Under the pieces are notes generated by a model. It saw only the letters and a program-made list of their open reading frames with translations, was not told the origin of the DNA and ran no database searches. Below, one piece after another: positions 9,485 through 18,709 of a DNA stretch of 64,000 nucleotides. A program made the position numbers and the translations under genes. This DNA is from Anatilimnocola aggregata (GTDB taxonomy: Bacteria > Planctomycetota > Planctomycetia > Pirellulales > Pirellulaceae). Where the stretch lies: contig NZ_CP036274.1 of NCBI RefSeq assembly GCF_007747655.1, positions 744,001-808,000 of the forward strand. Direction: 5' to 3'. Within the stretch, counting starts at the first letter, position 1; each line of letters begins with the position of its first letter.

Positions 9485-12010
9485 TCACGGCAGTTTTACA
9501 ATATTTTCTGCTGCGTACTGCTTATCTACCCGAACCACGCGGTGATTGAGACAGTCGCCGATATAAACATACTTGTCGCTGGCGCTCGCAGTTACTGGCC
9601 AGCCCAAGGGGATCGATGGCTGAGGTTCCAAGCTGCCCGATCCCTGGCAATCGATATTCCCATACTCGCCACAGTGCAAGATTTCATTGTCCGCGTTGTC
9701 GCGCACCGAGACCGAAAACGTAATGCTGTTGGGAATGTACAGCCGGCCAAAATCATCGACATCGAACCGCGGCTTGGTGCAGACGCAGGAACCGGCTGCC
9801 CGCCATTGGCTCACGGCTCCGCAGCCGACGTATTGTGTCACCGCACCGTGGACGCTTTTCACCTTGTTGTTGCTCGAATCAATTTCGCCACCACTGGGCG
9901 GAAACTTGTAGATGGTTCCTACGGCGTTTTGATAGGCCTCGTCAGCTGCAAAACCCATTGGCAAGGTTGTCTTCGGCGGGAAGCCACCTTGCAACAGATA
10001 CATGTTGCCCGCGCGATCGACCCGCAAGCTGCCACCAAAGCCGGTGACTCCAGAAATTGCCACGGGAATGTCACCCTTGCCGCGTACGTCGGCAATCTTG
10101 CGGGGAAAATCGACCAGTTCGCCCTGCGGATCGAAGACGCGCACGTGACATTCGTTTGAACCAAAGGTGGCATAGACTCGTCCTTGCGAGTCCACATCGA
10201 ATCCACAGATGCTGATCCCGCGTCCAGCCCGGTTGGAGACGTAACCAAACGTGTTCGCTTCAGTCGACACGGCAGTAACCGGCTTCAATTCGCGCGTGTA
10301 GCGGGCGATGGGGCCTTCAAAACTGCCAACCGTTCCCAAGGTGAAGACATCGCCGCGGGGTCCGATTGCCACGTCGGCAGCGCGAAACGGCAATGGGCCT
10401 CCCTCTCCGGTGATACCATCGAACCGCCACACCGTGCCGCCCGAGCGCGTGACGTAGATCAACTCCTGCTCGCGATCAATGTCGGTGTAACTCACAAACG
10501 TGATCGCCTTGGGATCGCGGTTAAGGTACTGATCGCCAGCAATCGTCAACTTGCTTCCCTGGTCTTCGACACGCACCAGCGCACTGCTCTCTCGCCCGCT
10601 TTGCGTCCGCGGCCCTGCGAGCCATAGCACCGGAGCGCTCCCCGTTTCGTCGAGTGTGTATCCTCCACCGACGATACCGTCCAACTCCAAAGTCGCAACA
10701 ACCTTCGCAGCCGCGCCGCGGCCGGTAATCTTCGATAGTGTGGCCGGCGGCAATGAACCACGCGAAACCTTGCGAGAGAGGACATACAAGTCGCCAGACT
10801 TGCGCGAAACCAACACTTTGTCCGGCCAGGCAACCGGTGTCTGGCTTAGCAACTTGCCTAGCGGAGAAATCTCGACGACCTGTTGATTCACCAGATCGCA
10901 GACCACGACATTCCCCTGAGCATCGGTGTCGATACCTGCCGCTGCCGATTTCTTATCCCAGGCGCTCGGCATCCAGTACGGATTCTGCCTCCAATCGGGA
11001 AGTTGCAAATCGAACAGCGGAGTGGGAACGCTCCCGGCCGTTGTGAGATCTTGACGATAGATTCGCCCCTGGGGCCAAGCGGAATCGATGTCTTCTGGCT
11101 TGCGGCCGTCATAGGGAACGCCCGCGACGTTGGAATAATACGCAGTCTTGCCATCGGGCGCGAGAGCAACTTGAATATCGAGCCAGTTGGGACAGTTGAG
11201 CTTGCTGCTGGCCGGCCACATTTTGATCGTCTGCAGCCCGTTGGAGCCATCCAGGGAGAGGAAGTTCAGTTCGCGAGACTCGGTACGGACAAAGACGACC
11301 CGACCGGCAGAAAGTCGGGGGACGATCTCGTTGCCCAGACTGGAAAAGACTGGATAGAGGCTCGATTGATTGGCAGGTAAGAAGCGCTGGTCATCCGTCT
11401 GCAACAGCGTGTATCCGCTGGCCTGCGCGGGCTTCGTCGAAGGTGGATAGGGGAGCAGCGTCCGCTGGTAGTTTCCTGCGCTATCGAATTTGCGCAGTTG
11501 CCAGGGCCACCTGCCCGAATTGCCATGACTGCCGACATCCGACATGAGCAGCACCAACAGATTACCCTGCTCGTCGGTCACCAGGCCATTCACCGGCGCG
11601 CGATAAGGCATCATCGACACGCTGCCCGTATAAGGACTACCACCAATCAACTTGCCGAAGCTGACCCGCATGCCAGCCCGCAGTCGGACTTGAAAGTCGT
11701 TGCCTTCCACCGGCCGACCGTCGTCGTCTTTGCCGTCCCACAAGAGGCTCTGCTGCAAGCCGGGCTGTAGCGGCACTGGTGGCGGATTCTTACCACCAAG
11801 CACACCAGCCGCCAGGTGGCGTACCACCTTCGACTTGCGATCCAAGATGGCGACTTCTACGTCCGTCGCCGCGCTCACCTCGAAGGCAATGCGCACTCCC
11901 GCTGCCTCGCGCGCGACTTTTGGCGAGCTCACGAAGGTAGCTTCTTTCGCGCTAACCAGCGACGCGCTCGTGCCGAGCACCAGCAACCATGCGAACCAGA
12001 TGCGAGTCAT
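9485..12010 (-). CDS. Secreted NHL/beta-propeller protein with N-terminal FlgD-type Ig-like segment
   Basis: 841 residues from the ATG at 12010. A Shine-Dalgarno (AGGTGA) lies just upstream and a signal peptide follows (MTRIWFAWLLVLGTSASLVSA), so the longer in-frame start at 12052 is rejected. After the signal comes a FlgD/FlgL-like Ig segment (ATDVEVAILDRKSKVVRHL, LLWDGKDDDGRPVEG). The remainder carries repeated propeller blades such as GIDTDAQGNVVVCDLVN, GFDVDSQGRVYATFG, LRVDRAGNMYLL and VYIGDCLNHRVVRV. This architecture recurs in the 1443-residue protein at 54157. Substrate and partners are unknown. An extracellular binding or scaffold role is the family-level guess. Confidence 0.85.
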   Translation of the reverse strand: MTRIWFAWLLVLGTSASLVSAKEATFVSSPKVAREAAGVRIAFEVSAATDVEVAILDRKSKVVRHLAAGVLGGKNPPPVPLQPGLQQSLLWDGKDDDGRPVEGNDFQVRLRAGMRVSFGKLIGGSPYTGSVSMMPYRAPVNGLVTDEQGNLLVLLMSDVGSHGNSGRWPWQLRKFDSAGNYQRTLLPYPPSTKPAQASGYTLLQTDDQRFLPANQSSLYPVFSSLGNEIVPRLSAGRVVFVRTESRELNFLSLDGSNGLQTIKMWPASSKLNCPNWLDIQVALAPDGKTAYYSNVAGVPYDGRKPEDIDSAWPQGRIYRQDLTTAGSVPTPLFDLQLPDWRQNPYWMPSAWDKKSAAAGIDTDAQGNVVVCDLVNQQVVEISPLGKLLSQTPVAWPDKVLVSRKSGDLYVLSRKVSRGSLPPATLSKITGRGAAAKVVATLELDGIVGGGYTLDETGSAPVLWLAGPRTQSGRESSALVRVEDQGSKLTIAGDQYLNRDPKAITFVSYTDIDREQELIYVTRSGGTVWRFDGITGEGGPLPFRAADVAIGPRGDVFTLGTVGSFEGPIARYTRELKPVTAVSTEANTFGYVSNRAGRGISICGFDVDSQGRVYATFGSNECHVRVFDPQGELVDFPRKIADVRGKGDIPVAISGVTGFGGSLRVDRAGNMYLLQGGFPPKTTLPMGFAADEAYQNAVGTIYKFPPSGGEIDSSNNKVKSVHGAVTQYVGCGAVSQWRAAGSCVCTKPRFDVDDFGRLYIPNSITFSVSVRDNADNEILHCGEYGNIDCQGSGSLEPQPSIPLGWPVTASASDKYVYIGDCLNHRVVRVDKQYAAENIVKLP

Positions 12011-12101
12011 GAAATCACCTTGTTGCTGGACTTCAGTTCGATCATGCCTCAATTCGCGCTGACGACTTGCGAGTGCGACGTCGTGCAGCGGCTGGCAGCC
12101 C

Positions 12102-13031
12102 CTATCGCGTCAACCGGCGCACCGGGCCGAGAAAATAGCCGGGCCATTGCTGCAGCGCATTTGCCGAAGCCTGATTGCTGTCGCGCCCTGGAACCACGGT
12201 CCAAACTGGCGGTCCACCAATGGCGGCACTCGGGTAGAGCGTGACTTCCCACAGCGACGTGAGCCCCACGTTGACGGCTTGCAATTTGAGGTTCAAGAGC
12301 GCGATCTCGCGCATCACTTTCTGGTCGTGATTCCGGGCCGCGGCCAGCGATTGCAGCATGAATGCCTTATCTTCGAGTTCTTCCTGTTTATCGAGGCGAA
12401 CACTGCTTAGCCAATCGTCGAACCCGGCCCCTAACACTTCCTGGTCTTGCGGCGAGAGTAGGAAAAACGGCACGGCGTACTCATCGCCGTTTTCGGTTTC
12501 AAAGGCGATTCCCTTGAGCGTGAATGTCCGCTCTTGCCCCCGTTGAAGCAGCACCCAGGCTTCGAACGCGCGGCGGTCTGAGGCTTCGAGCGATTCAAGC
12601 TTTGCGACAATCTGGGGCACCAGCCTTTGATAGAACTCGGGCAGATTATCGAACCGCCGATCGTTCACGAAGATGTGTCCCCGGCGGCGCTGAATCGACA
12701 GCGGGCGACTCGTGTAGCTCACCGCGCGGGCCACCAGTTTGGTGCCGTCTTGCAGCGTCCAGGTCTGCGGACCATCGAGCTTCTGCTTCCGCAGTTCGAG
12801 TGCCTCGTTCGATTTGAGAAATTCTTGATCCTTGGTCGACAACAACTTGATCGGCAGCGAGACCAACTCGTGATCCGCACGCTGCAAGACAACCTTGTCT
12901 TCGCTCATGCTCACCAGGTCGGCTTCGAGCGTGAAATGGCCAGTCGAATCGGTCCAGGTCCGAGCCGCTTGGGCTGCAGCCGGGGCCAGGCAAAGTAAGC
13001 CAATGACGGTGCAGGTACGAATCAGTGACAT
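12102..13031 (-). CDS. Secreted SHD1-domain protein
   Basis: 309 residues. A signal peptide (MSLIRTCTVIGLLCLAPAAA) is followed by an SLA1-homology-1-like domain at about residues 24-75: RTWTDSTGHFTLEADLV, then VVLQRADHELVSLPIKLLS. This compact module is common in secreted planctomycete proteins. The central and C-terminal parts (EFYQRLVPQIVAKLESLEA, LSPQDQEVLGAGFDDWL, then a helical section) show no domain I recognise. The SHD1 module in yeast Sla1 binds NPFxD peptides; the role in bacteria is unknown. The gene is separated from its downstream neighbour by about 90 bases and has a 700-base apparently empty region upstream. Confidence 0.85.
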   Translation of the reverse strand: MSLIRTCTVIGLLCLAPAAAQAARTWTDSTGHFTLEADLVSMSEDKVVLQRADHELVSLPIKLLSTKDQEFLKSNEALELRKQKLDGPQTWTLQDGTKLVARAVSYTSRPLSIQRRRGHIFVNDRRFDNLPEFYQRLVPQIVAKLESLEASDRRAFEAWVLLQRGQERTFTLKGIAFETENGDEYAVPFFLLSPQDQEVLGAGFDDWLSSVRLDKQEELEDKAFMLQSLAAARNHDQKVMREIALLNLKLQAVNVGLTSLWEVTLYPSAAIGGPPVWTVVPGRDSNQASANALQQWPGYFLGPVRRLTR

Positions 13032-13730
13032 GCAGGTTCTACTCCAACTTCACTCCAGGGGGTTCGCCGCGTCTGGTTTAGTTTACCAACGGAGTTGTAC
13101 CGCCGCATGAAGTTCCGGCAGAGATCGCGAAAAGTAGCTCCCAGCAACGGTACCCCTGGCCCGCTGTTGATCGGTAAGCTTCGGCGATGTGATGTTCGCC
13201 AGTGCGTCGCCCCTGATCTGTGAAGTTCGTATCAGTTCTCGATCGCGACTTCTCAGCGGCGCACGCGCGGTAGAGCCAACCTGCCCCGCCCTTGGTTCGG
13301 GCCTTCAATGCTCCACAGGACGAAGCATCTCATTGGCAGCGAATTCGGCCTGCGTTGAAAGTGCCCCGAGGTTTATCAACACCCCCCTTTTGCGAGAATC
13401 ACCGACAAGTCGTTTCGCGGTAACGAATTGCGTCTAACTTTCCAATCTCGAAAACATCCTATTTGTTGAAAAACCCTCTGCGGCACATCGCACCGTTCCG
13501 CCAGCCAAGCCCAGAAATGGCCATTCGCAGCGGCGCGAAATCTCGCATCCGCGCAGTCGCACTTCTTTCAGAAAGATTCGAAAACGATCGCTCGAATTTT
13601 CATGAAGTTATGATCTGTTGTCAAGTAACTAGGGGGAATAGTTTACTCGCCGCTTTGGCCTGGGCAGTACAAGTCGTTGGTGTCGTTCAACTGCACAGAG
13701 CTGCTGGTCGACTTCGCGAACGTCCCCAGA
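13032..13730. other. 699-base intergenic region without a supportable gene
   Basis: Both strands were read. The open frames here (for example 13189-13437 plus, 13078-13308 minus, 13463-13774 plus) give Arg/Ser-rich or low-complexity products without signal peptides, recognisable motifs or Shine-Dalgarno sequences, so I call none. The part nearest 13400-13640 is more AT-rich than the surrounding genes and could hold the promoter of the SHD1 gene, which reads away from it on the minus strand, or the 3' end of the frameshifted gene transcript. No strong hairpin with a T-run was seen. Confidence 0.5.
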
Positions 13731-15100
13731 CTACACCCCCAGGAAGCTCAACACGCTGTTGCCAACATCGTTGATCTGTGAGTTAAAGCTGTTCACTTCA
13801 GCGGTGAAGAGGTTGGTCTGGGCGAGAATCTGATCGCGAATGGCATTCGCGTCCGCTACAGCTTGGGCATAGTCGGCCTGGGCTTGTTCGTTGGCCTTGA
13901 TCGCTTCGACCAGTTCGTCGATTTCGTCCGAGAGGTCGGCCAGTTTAGCCACTTCGGTCGGATCGACTTCGATATTGAAGCCTGCTTTGCCGCCGACGAT
14001 CGGGGAAGCACCCAACGATGTCTTGAACTTGAACTTGCCGTCGTCCATCTTGGCACTCAGTTCGGCTTCACCACCTTGACCGGCCCAGCCTTCACCTTCC
14101 ACGCCCACTCCAATGCCCGCGATATTCGACTTGAGATTCCCGCCAGCCTTGGCACCGGCAAAGGCACCGGCCTTCGCTTCCATGCCATCCTTCCCCAAGC
14201 TCCCTTCGGCAGAGGCTTCTGCCCCGGCCCGAGCATAGCCATCTGTACTGGCAGCAGTCTTCACTCCCAGCACTCGATTGTCCATGCTCGCGTCTCCCTT
14301 CGCTTCGATGCCGGCGAAGACGTTTGCTTTGCCTTTCAGGCCTGCGTCTTTGCTGTTCCAATTCACGCCAGCTTCGGCAGAGCCGGTCACACCGACGAGG
14401 ACAGTCGCGTTCGCCTTGAGATCTACCGTCGCGACTTCCTTGCCAGCAATGGTCGCACTGGGCGAAGCATATTGAGCGTGGTGGTCGGTCTTGAACAGGC
14501 TGGCGTCCCCTTCAGCCTTCGCCGAGAGCTTACCCTGGGCTGCATCGTTTTCCAGCTTGACCTTGCCAGAAGCGGTGAAAGCCCGGGTCGTACCTTGATA
14601 GGCGGCCGAACCCACTGGCCAGTTGCCGAGACATCGGTGTTCTGCATTTCAGAGGCATGCACTTCGCCCGCGTAGGTCGCGTCGTCGGTCGGCTTGGCGA
14701 CGGGGCGGGTCTTCAGACCCAGCAGCGATTGCTTGGCGAAAGAGGGGCTCGTCGACGCGGCATTTGTAGCAGTAGTCGGAGCGTGCTTTACGACGGTGCC
14801 GGTCGATTCGGTGGCTACCTTCTTTGTTTCGGCAACTGGCAGTTGGCCAACAGCGACTCGTGTTTCAGCTTGTGATTCAGCTTGAACCCCGGCTACTACA
14901 GCAACCGTCGTTATCTTCGCCTGCGGCGCGGTGAAGGCGATTTCGGCCGACTGGCGGTCGCCAATGTTTTTGACATAAACCCGCTCGCTGACGCAGCCAC
15001 GCAGGTCGCTGGCCAGCAGGCGGCGATCTTCCAGGCTTTCGATGCCGAGCTTGCGATTGAAGCTGTTGAAGCGATTGAACTTGCGAGTTGAAGTGGTCAT
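13731..15100 (-). pseudogene. Frameshifted secreted ESLEDRRLLA protein with Ala/Gly/Lys-rich repeats
   Basis: Two overlapping minus-strand frames read as one gene. The first (from ATG 15100) gives KFNRFNSFNRKLGIESLEDRRLLA, the N-terminal export motif of many planctomycete surface proteins, then a Thr/Ala-rich stretch to ATGQW. The second frame, down to TAG at 13731, continues GSAAYQGTTRAFTASGKVKL and has about 290 residues. It is rich in Ala, Gly, Lys and Glu repeats (KAEGDASL, GIEAKGDASM, AKAGAFAGAKAGG, VEGEGWAGQGGEAELS) and ends in a helical segment. Past the junction the first frame becomes Arg/Pro/Ser-rich, as out-of-frame sequence does. One missing base in the C-run at 14611-14613 would join the halves as ATGQWGSAAYQG (about 450 residues). 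It may be a sequencing error, a real mutation, or two genes with a GTG start at 14615. Confidence 0.75.
14611..14613 (-). other. Likely frameshift point (CCC run)
   Basis: On the coding strand the sequence reads CAGTGGGTTCGG. Adding one G to the GGG run restores a continuous frame (Gln-Trp-Gly-Ser-Ala-Ala). The second frame is closed by an in-frame TGA roughly 35 bases upstream (about 14650) and the first frame ends at 14423, so the shift must fall between these. Composition places it at this run. No slippery heptamer typical of programmed -1 frameshifting is present. Confidence 0.65.
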
Positions 15101-15265
15101 GGCAGGTGACTTTGCTGGAGGGCCTGAAGTGAGTGAACACTCCTAGCCCGTAAAGTCGCCCCGTTGCCCGCCACCTAAAACGGTCAAAAAAGGAATTAGG
15201 CGTGCCAGCAGCGGGAAATCGTCCCAACCGCTGGTGAAATCACGAGATTCTTCGCGATTCCATTT

Positions 15266-17617
15266 TCACTCAAACCGCAGCGAGAACAACTTCGCATCCT
15301 GCAGAACGAGGCGAACGCGAACGGGCTGGCCGGCCAGCGATTGCAGGTCGCTGCCGTTCTTCCAGGCCACCGCTTGCTTGAGGCTGTCGCCGGTCAGGGG
15401 AACACAATCGTCAGCAGCGAAATTCTTCAGGGGTTGGCCATCGGCGTCTTGCAGTTCGACGCGCACCGAGCCCTTATCGGCCGTGAGCAGATTCAACTGC
15501 AGCTTGCTGCCACTGAAGATAATGGGACGCGTGACAGCCTCGCCCCCCTTGGCGTCCGCCGCGAGAGCAACGAGACCATCGGGCCGATAAGTGAATCGCC
15601 TCAGCTTGCTGCCGTTGCCGGTGTAGTAGGCTTCTTTGGCGTAGACCGACCATTCGTTCTTGTTGTTGGGCAAACGCTGCAGGCCCCAGGCCATGTAGTT
15701 GCTGCGGTTGCCGTCGCGCTGCTGGGGTGCAGTCGGGGGAATCACAGCGTCGGCATAGCGGTGAAAGGTCTGGCCGTCGCGGCTAACCATGAAGGTCGGC
15801 TCGGTCTGCGACTTGGGTGGCAAGTAGCGAGTCGGAAACCCAATGAGAATGTGCTCGGCCCCGGGATAGTTCTGCACGGCGTTCGTGTATAGATGTTCAA
15901 CCGCGGCACCCGGATAGTCGAGAAACTTCGGCTCGGTCCACGTCAGAAAGTCGTCCGAAGTGCCAGTCATGATGTCGCGAACTTTAGTGCGGAAGTGCCG
16001 GTGATACTCGCGGTATTTGCCGATGTTCGGATCCCAGAAGGCGATGTTTTGCGAATCGAACGCGCCGTGCGTGATGACCGGCTGCTCGGCCATTGCTTGC
16101 CAATGAATCCCGTCGGCGGACTTCATTGCGCGCAAGCCACCCTTCACGCGCGTAACCGCTTTGAAGCGGGCATCGGGCGCGCACTTGGGATTCGTATCGA
16201 GAAACGGACTGAAGCAGTGCGTCCCCTCGCCGTCCCACACAATGTTGTTTTGCTTGCTCCCGTTGAATTCGAATAACCCGAGTTCGGGCTTAGTGAACGT
16301 CAGGCCGTCGTCACTCTCGGCATAGCAAACCAGTTCGCGATGCGCCGGCTTATTAGTAACAGTGTCGTAGTGCGAGCCGCGGTAATACATGCGGTACTTC
16401 TGACCGTCGTGCAGCACGATGTAATACGCACTGGTGTTTCCTTCCCACGGTGCATCGGCGGCAATCACCACCTCTTTCGCCACGGGCTGTTGCACGACGA
16501 GTTGAGCCGAGCCCGTGAGACGCTGCAGCAGATAGTCATCGACGAACGGCTCCAGCCGCGAACCGATCTTCTCGGCCTTGAGCGGGACCTTGATCTTTGC
16601 CAGGTAAATCGACGTCTTCCCTTCGTGCGACGAATAGAAGCTCATCCACAATTGGCCATCGTGCCAGATCATGCCGGGATAGCTGGTATCGCCACTGCTC
16701 TTGAGCGTGAGAACCGGTTCGTACTCACCCTCGGCGGTCATTTTGATGAGTGCTGTCTTCGCGCCGCCAGGATAAACGCGCCCCGCTGCCCACAATTCAC
16801 CATCGGGGAGTTGAATAAAGTTCGGCCCGCCGAAGCGATGCTTCGTCTCGGTCCATTTCCATTCTTTGTAAGGAGCCTTGCTGTGACCGATCCAGCCGTT
16901 CTTAGTTCCCCCTTCGCGACGCACCAGGGCTACCATTTCGCCATCGGGCAGGAACCGCACTGTGCTCTCGTTGGGATGACCGGGCACATCGAGGTGCGTA
17001 ATCAGGTCGTACTTCACACCGTCGTTACTCACGACCAACTTCAATTTCCAATCGGCGGGGCCCGGTTCAGCTTTGCCGGTCTCGGCGGCCTTCAGCGCGG
17101 CTTCGCTGGTGCGCTCCGAAGCGTCGTAGGCAATGCCATAGCACTTGCCGCCGTGCCAGGTCACGCGCCATAGCCAATCCCCATCTTCCAGGGTGCGGGC
17201 AGTCGGAGTCCACTCGCGCCCATCTTTCGAAAACGTGACGCGGGGCTGACGGCCGAGAAGTTTCTTCCCCTCATAAACCGAGCCGCCGGCGACGATCATC
17301 AGGCGATCGTCGGGAGTAATCGACAACTTCGGATCGCGCAGGTCGATGCCCTTTTCGCAGATCAGAGCCGCGGACTCCCAAGTGGTTCCATCCGCCGAGA
17401 CCAGCACTCGCAGTTGGCCATCGCCACCGACGTGACCCTCGGCTTCGCGAAAGGTGCAGTACCACTGGTCGCGCCAGCGAATCAGATCGGTGAAGGCATT
17501 GTGATTTCCCTTGTCCCAGATCTTGATGACCGAGACAACTTCGGGCTCCGCGGCCGCTGCGATGGGCAGCAGACACGCACATGCCAGGACGGACAGGACA
17601 AAGTGAGCTGTTTTCAT
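15266..17617 (-). CDS. Secreted two-domain glycosidase-like protein: sialidase-type propeller plus GH32/GH43-like domain
   Basis: 783 residues from the ATG at 17617, chosen because a signal peptide follows directly (MKTAHFVLSVLACACLLPIA); an upstream start at 17716 lacks support. Residues about 25-375 look like a sialidase/BNR propeller (VSADGTTWES, FSKDGREWTP, NESTVRFLPDGEMVALVRR, LPDGELWAAGR). From about residue 385 a second domain begins with EPFVDDYLLQRLTG, a hallmark of planctomycete GH32/GH43-like five-bladed domains, and continues through APWEGNTSAYY, RMYYRGSHYD and YAESDDGLTFTKPELG. Likely an extracellular glycan-binding or glycan-cleaving enzyme; specificity cannot be read. It is 64 bases downstream of the SMP-30 gene and may share its transcript. 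Confidence 0.85.
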   Translation of the reverse strand: MKTAHFVLSVLACACLLPIAAAAEPEVVSVIKIWDKGNHNAFTDLIRWRDQWYCTFREAEGHVGGDGQLRVLVSADGTTWESAALICEKGIDLRDPKLSITPDDRLMIVAGGSVYEGKKLLGRQPRVTFSKDGREWTPTARTLEDGDWLWRVTWHGGKCYGIAYDASERTSEAALKAAETGKAEPGPADWKLKLVVSNDGVKYDLITHLDVPGHPNESTVRFLPDGEMVALVRREGGTKNGWIGHSKAPYKEWKWTETKHRFGGPNFIQLPDGELWAAGRVYPGGAKTALIKMTAEGEYEPVLTLKSSGDTSYPGMIWHDGQLWMSFYSSHEGKTSIYLAKIKVPLKAEKIGSRLEPFVDDYLLQRLTGSAQLVVQQPVAKEVVIAADAPWEGNTSAYYIVLHDGQKYRMYYRGSHYDTVTNKPAHRELVCYAESDDGLTFTKPELGLFEFNGSKQNNIVWDGEGTHCFSPFLDTNPKCAPDARFKAVTRVKGGLRAMKSADGIHWQAMAEQPVITHGAFDSQNIAFWDPNIGKYREYHRHFRTKVRDIMTGTSDDFLTWTEPKFLDYPGAAVEHLYTNAVQNYPGAEHILIGFPTRYLPPKSQTEPTFMVSRDGQTFHRYADAVIPPTAPQQRDGNRSNYMAWGLQRLPNNKNEWSVYAKEAYYTGNGSKLRRFTYRPDGLVALAADAKGGEAVTRPIIFSGSKLQLNLLTADKGSVRVELQDADGQPLKNFAADDCVPLTGDSLKQAVAWKNGSDLQSLAGQPVRVRLVLQDAKLFSLRFE

Positions 17618-17681
17618 GGTGAGCTTTAGGGCGAGTAAATGTGGTTGGAAGCTTAACAAAATCGCAGAGTTACTTCTCGAA

Positions 17682-18704
17682 TTACTTCTCCGGCCGATAG
17701 CTGGCCTTGCCGGCAATTTTTGTCGGCAGGCTCAGGAGGAGTGAGCCGCAAGTGATATACAGCGTCTTCAAATCGGCACCGCCAAAGCGGCAATTAGTGA
17801 TCGTATCTTCGGGCGTCTGCACAAAGGCCAGCAGCTTGCCGCTGGGCGAGATGACGTGAATCCCCGGGCGTGTATCGAGCGTTTCGGAAGTCTTGCGCGG
17901 TGCGTGCAGCCCCGCGGCCACATACAAATTCCCCTGTTCGTCGATGGCCATCCCATCGCCACTGCGGCCGGGATAGAAATCGATCAGCCTGGTTCCCTTG
18001 CCGAGCGTACCATCGGCCTGCAGGGGGAACGACAAAATACAACGATTAAAATCGGCCTGCGGATGAGCTTCGATCAGGTAGAGAGTTTTGTCGTCGGGCG
18101 AAATGACAATGCCGTTGGGCATGTGAATATCCGGCGCGTGAACCACCTGCGCCACTTTGCCATCCACATCGATTCGATAGACCGAGTTGACGTTCCCTTT
18201 GGCCGGATCGAGATTCGGCAGCCGCGACGTAAAGTAGATGCGCCCTTTCGCATCGAAGCACAAGTCATTCGGCGCACCGAGCGGATGGCCATTGAATTGA
18301 TCGACCAGGACTTCGATTCCGCCGGTGCTCAGGTCGGTGCGCGTTACGCGCCCCGCCACTCCTTCGCAGGCCACCAATCTCCCTTGCTGGTCGAACAGCA
18401 GGCCGTTAGCCCCGCCGCTGTTCTCGCGAAAGGTTGTCAGCTCTTTGCCGTCCCACTTGAGGATCTTATTGACTTCGGTACTGGTGAAATAAACATTCCC
18501 CGCGCGATCGCAACACGGGCCTTCGGTGAATACCTTGCGGTCGACTACCTTCGCCAGCGTTGTCAGTTCGCCCAAATAGTCTGCCGTCTTCAGCCCCGCA
18601 TATTGATCGGCGACTCCGGCCGCTTGACCGGTGGGCAGCGATGCGTGGCATAGACAGCCGGCCGAGACGGCAGCGGCAGTCTGCAGGAATTGACGTCGTC
18701 GCAT
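17682..18704 (-). CDS. SMP-30/gluconolactonase-family protein with Tat-like signal
   Basis: 340 residues from ATG 18704, which has GGAG eight bases upstream; a GTG at 18713 would overlap that site. The N-terminus is a twin-arginine-like leader (MRRRQFLQTAAAVSAG). The body is a six-bladed SMP-30/gluconolactonase propeller with blades such as GPCCDRAGNVYFTS, NGLLFDQQGRLVACEG, GAPNDLCFDAKGRIYFTS, MPNGIVISPDDKTLYLIE and GDGMAIDEQGNLYVAAG. The family hydrolyses sugar lactones using a divalent metal bound by Glu, Asn and Asp; GAPND and the DGMAID Asp fit this. It sits in a three-gene minus-strand run with only 5 bases to the upstream gene's stop, suggesting translational coupling. Confidence 0.9.
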   Translation of the reverse strand: MRRRQFLQTAAAVSAGCLCHASLPTGQAAGVADQYAGLKTADYLGELTTLAKVVDRKVFTEGPCCDRAGNVYFTSTEVNKILKWDGKELTTFRENSGGANGLLFDQQGRLVACEGVAGRVTRTDLSTGGIEVLVDQFNGHPLGAPNDLCFDAKGRIYFTSRLPNLDPAKGNVNSVYRIDVDGKVAQVVHAPDIHMPNGIVISPDDKTLYLIEAHPQADFNRCILSFPLQADGTLGKGTRLIDFYPGRSGDGMAIDEQGNLYVAAGLHAPRKTSETLDTRPGIHVISPSGKLLAFVQTPEDTITNCRFGGADLKTLYITCGSLLLSLPTKIAGKASYRPEK

Positions 18705-18709
18705 GTTGT

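Noticed and set aside
13463-13774. 103-residue plus-strand frame in the long intergenic region
   Set aside because: No Shine-Dalgarno, no domain, and it overlaps the end of the frameshifted gene on the other strand.
14423-14615. Programmed -1 frameshift in the ESLEDRRLLA gene
   Set aside because: No slippery heptamer and no obvious downstream pseudoknot; a single missing base in the G-run explains the frames more simply.
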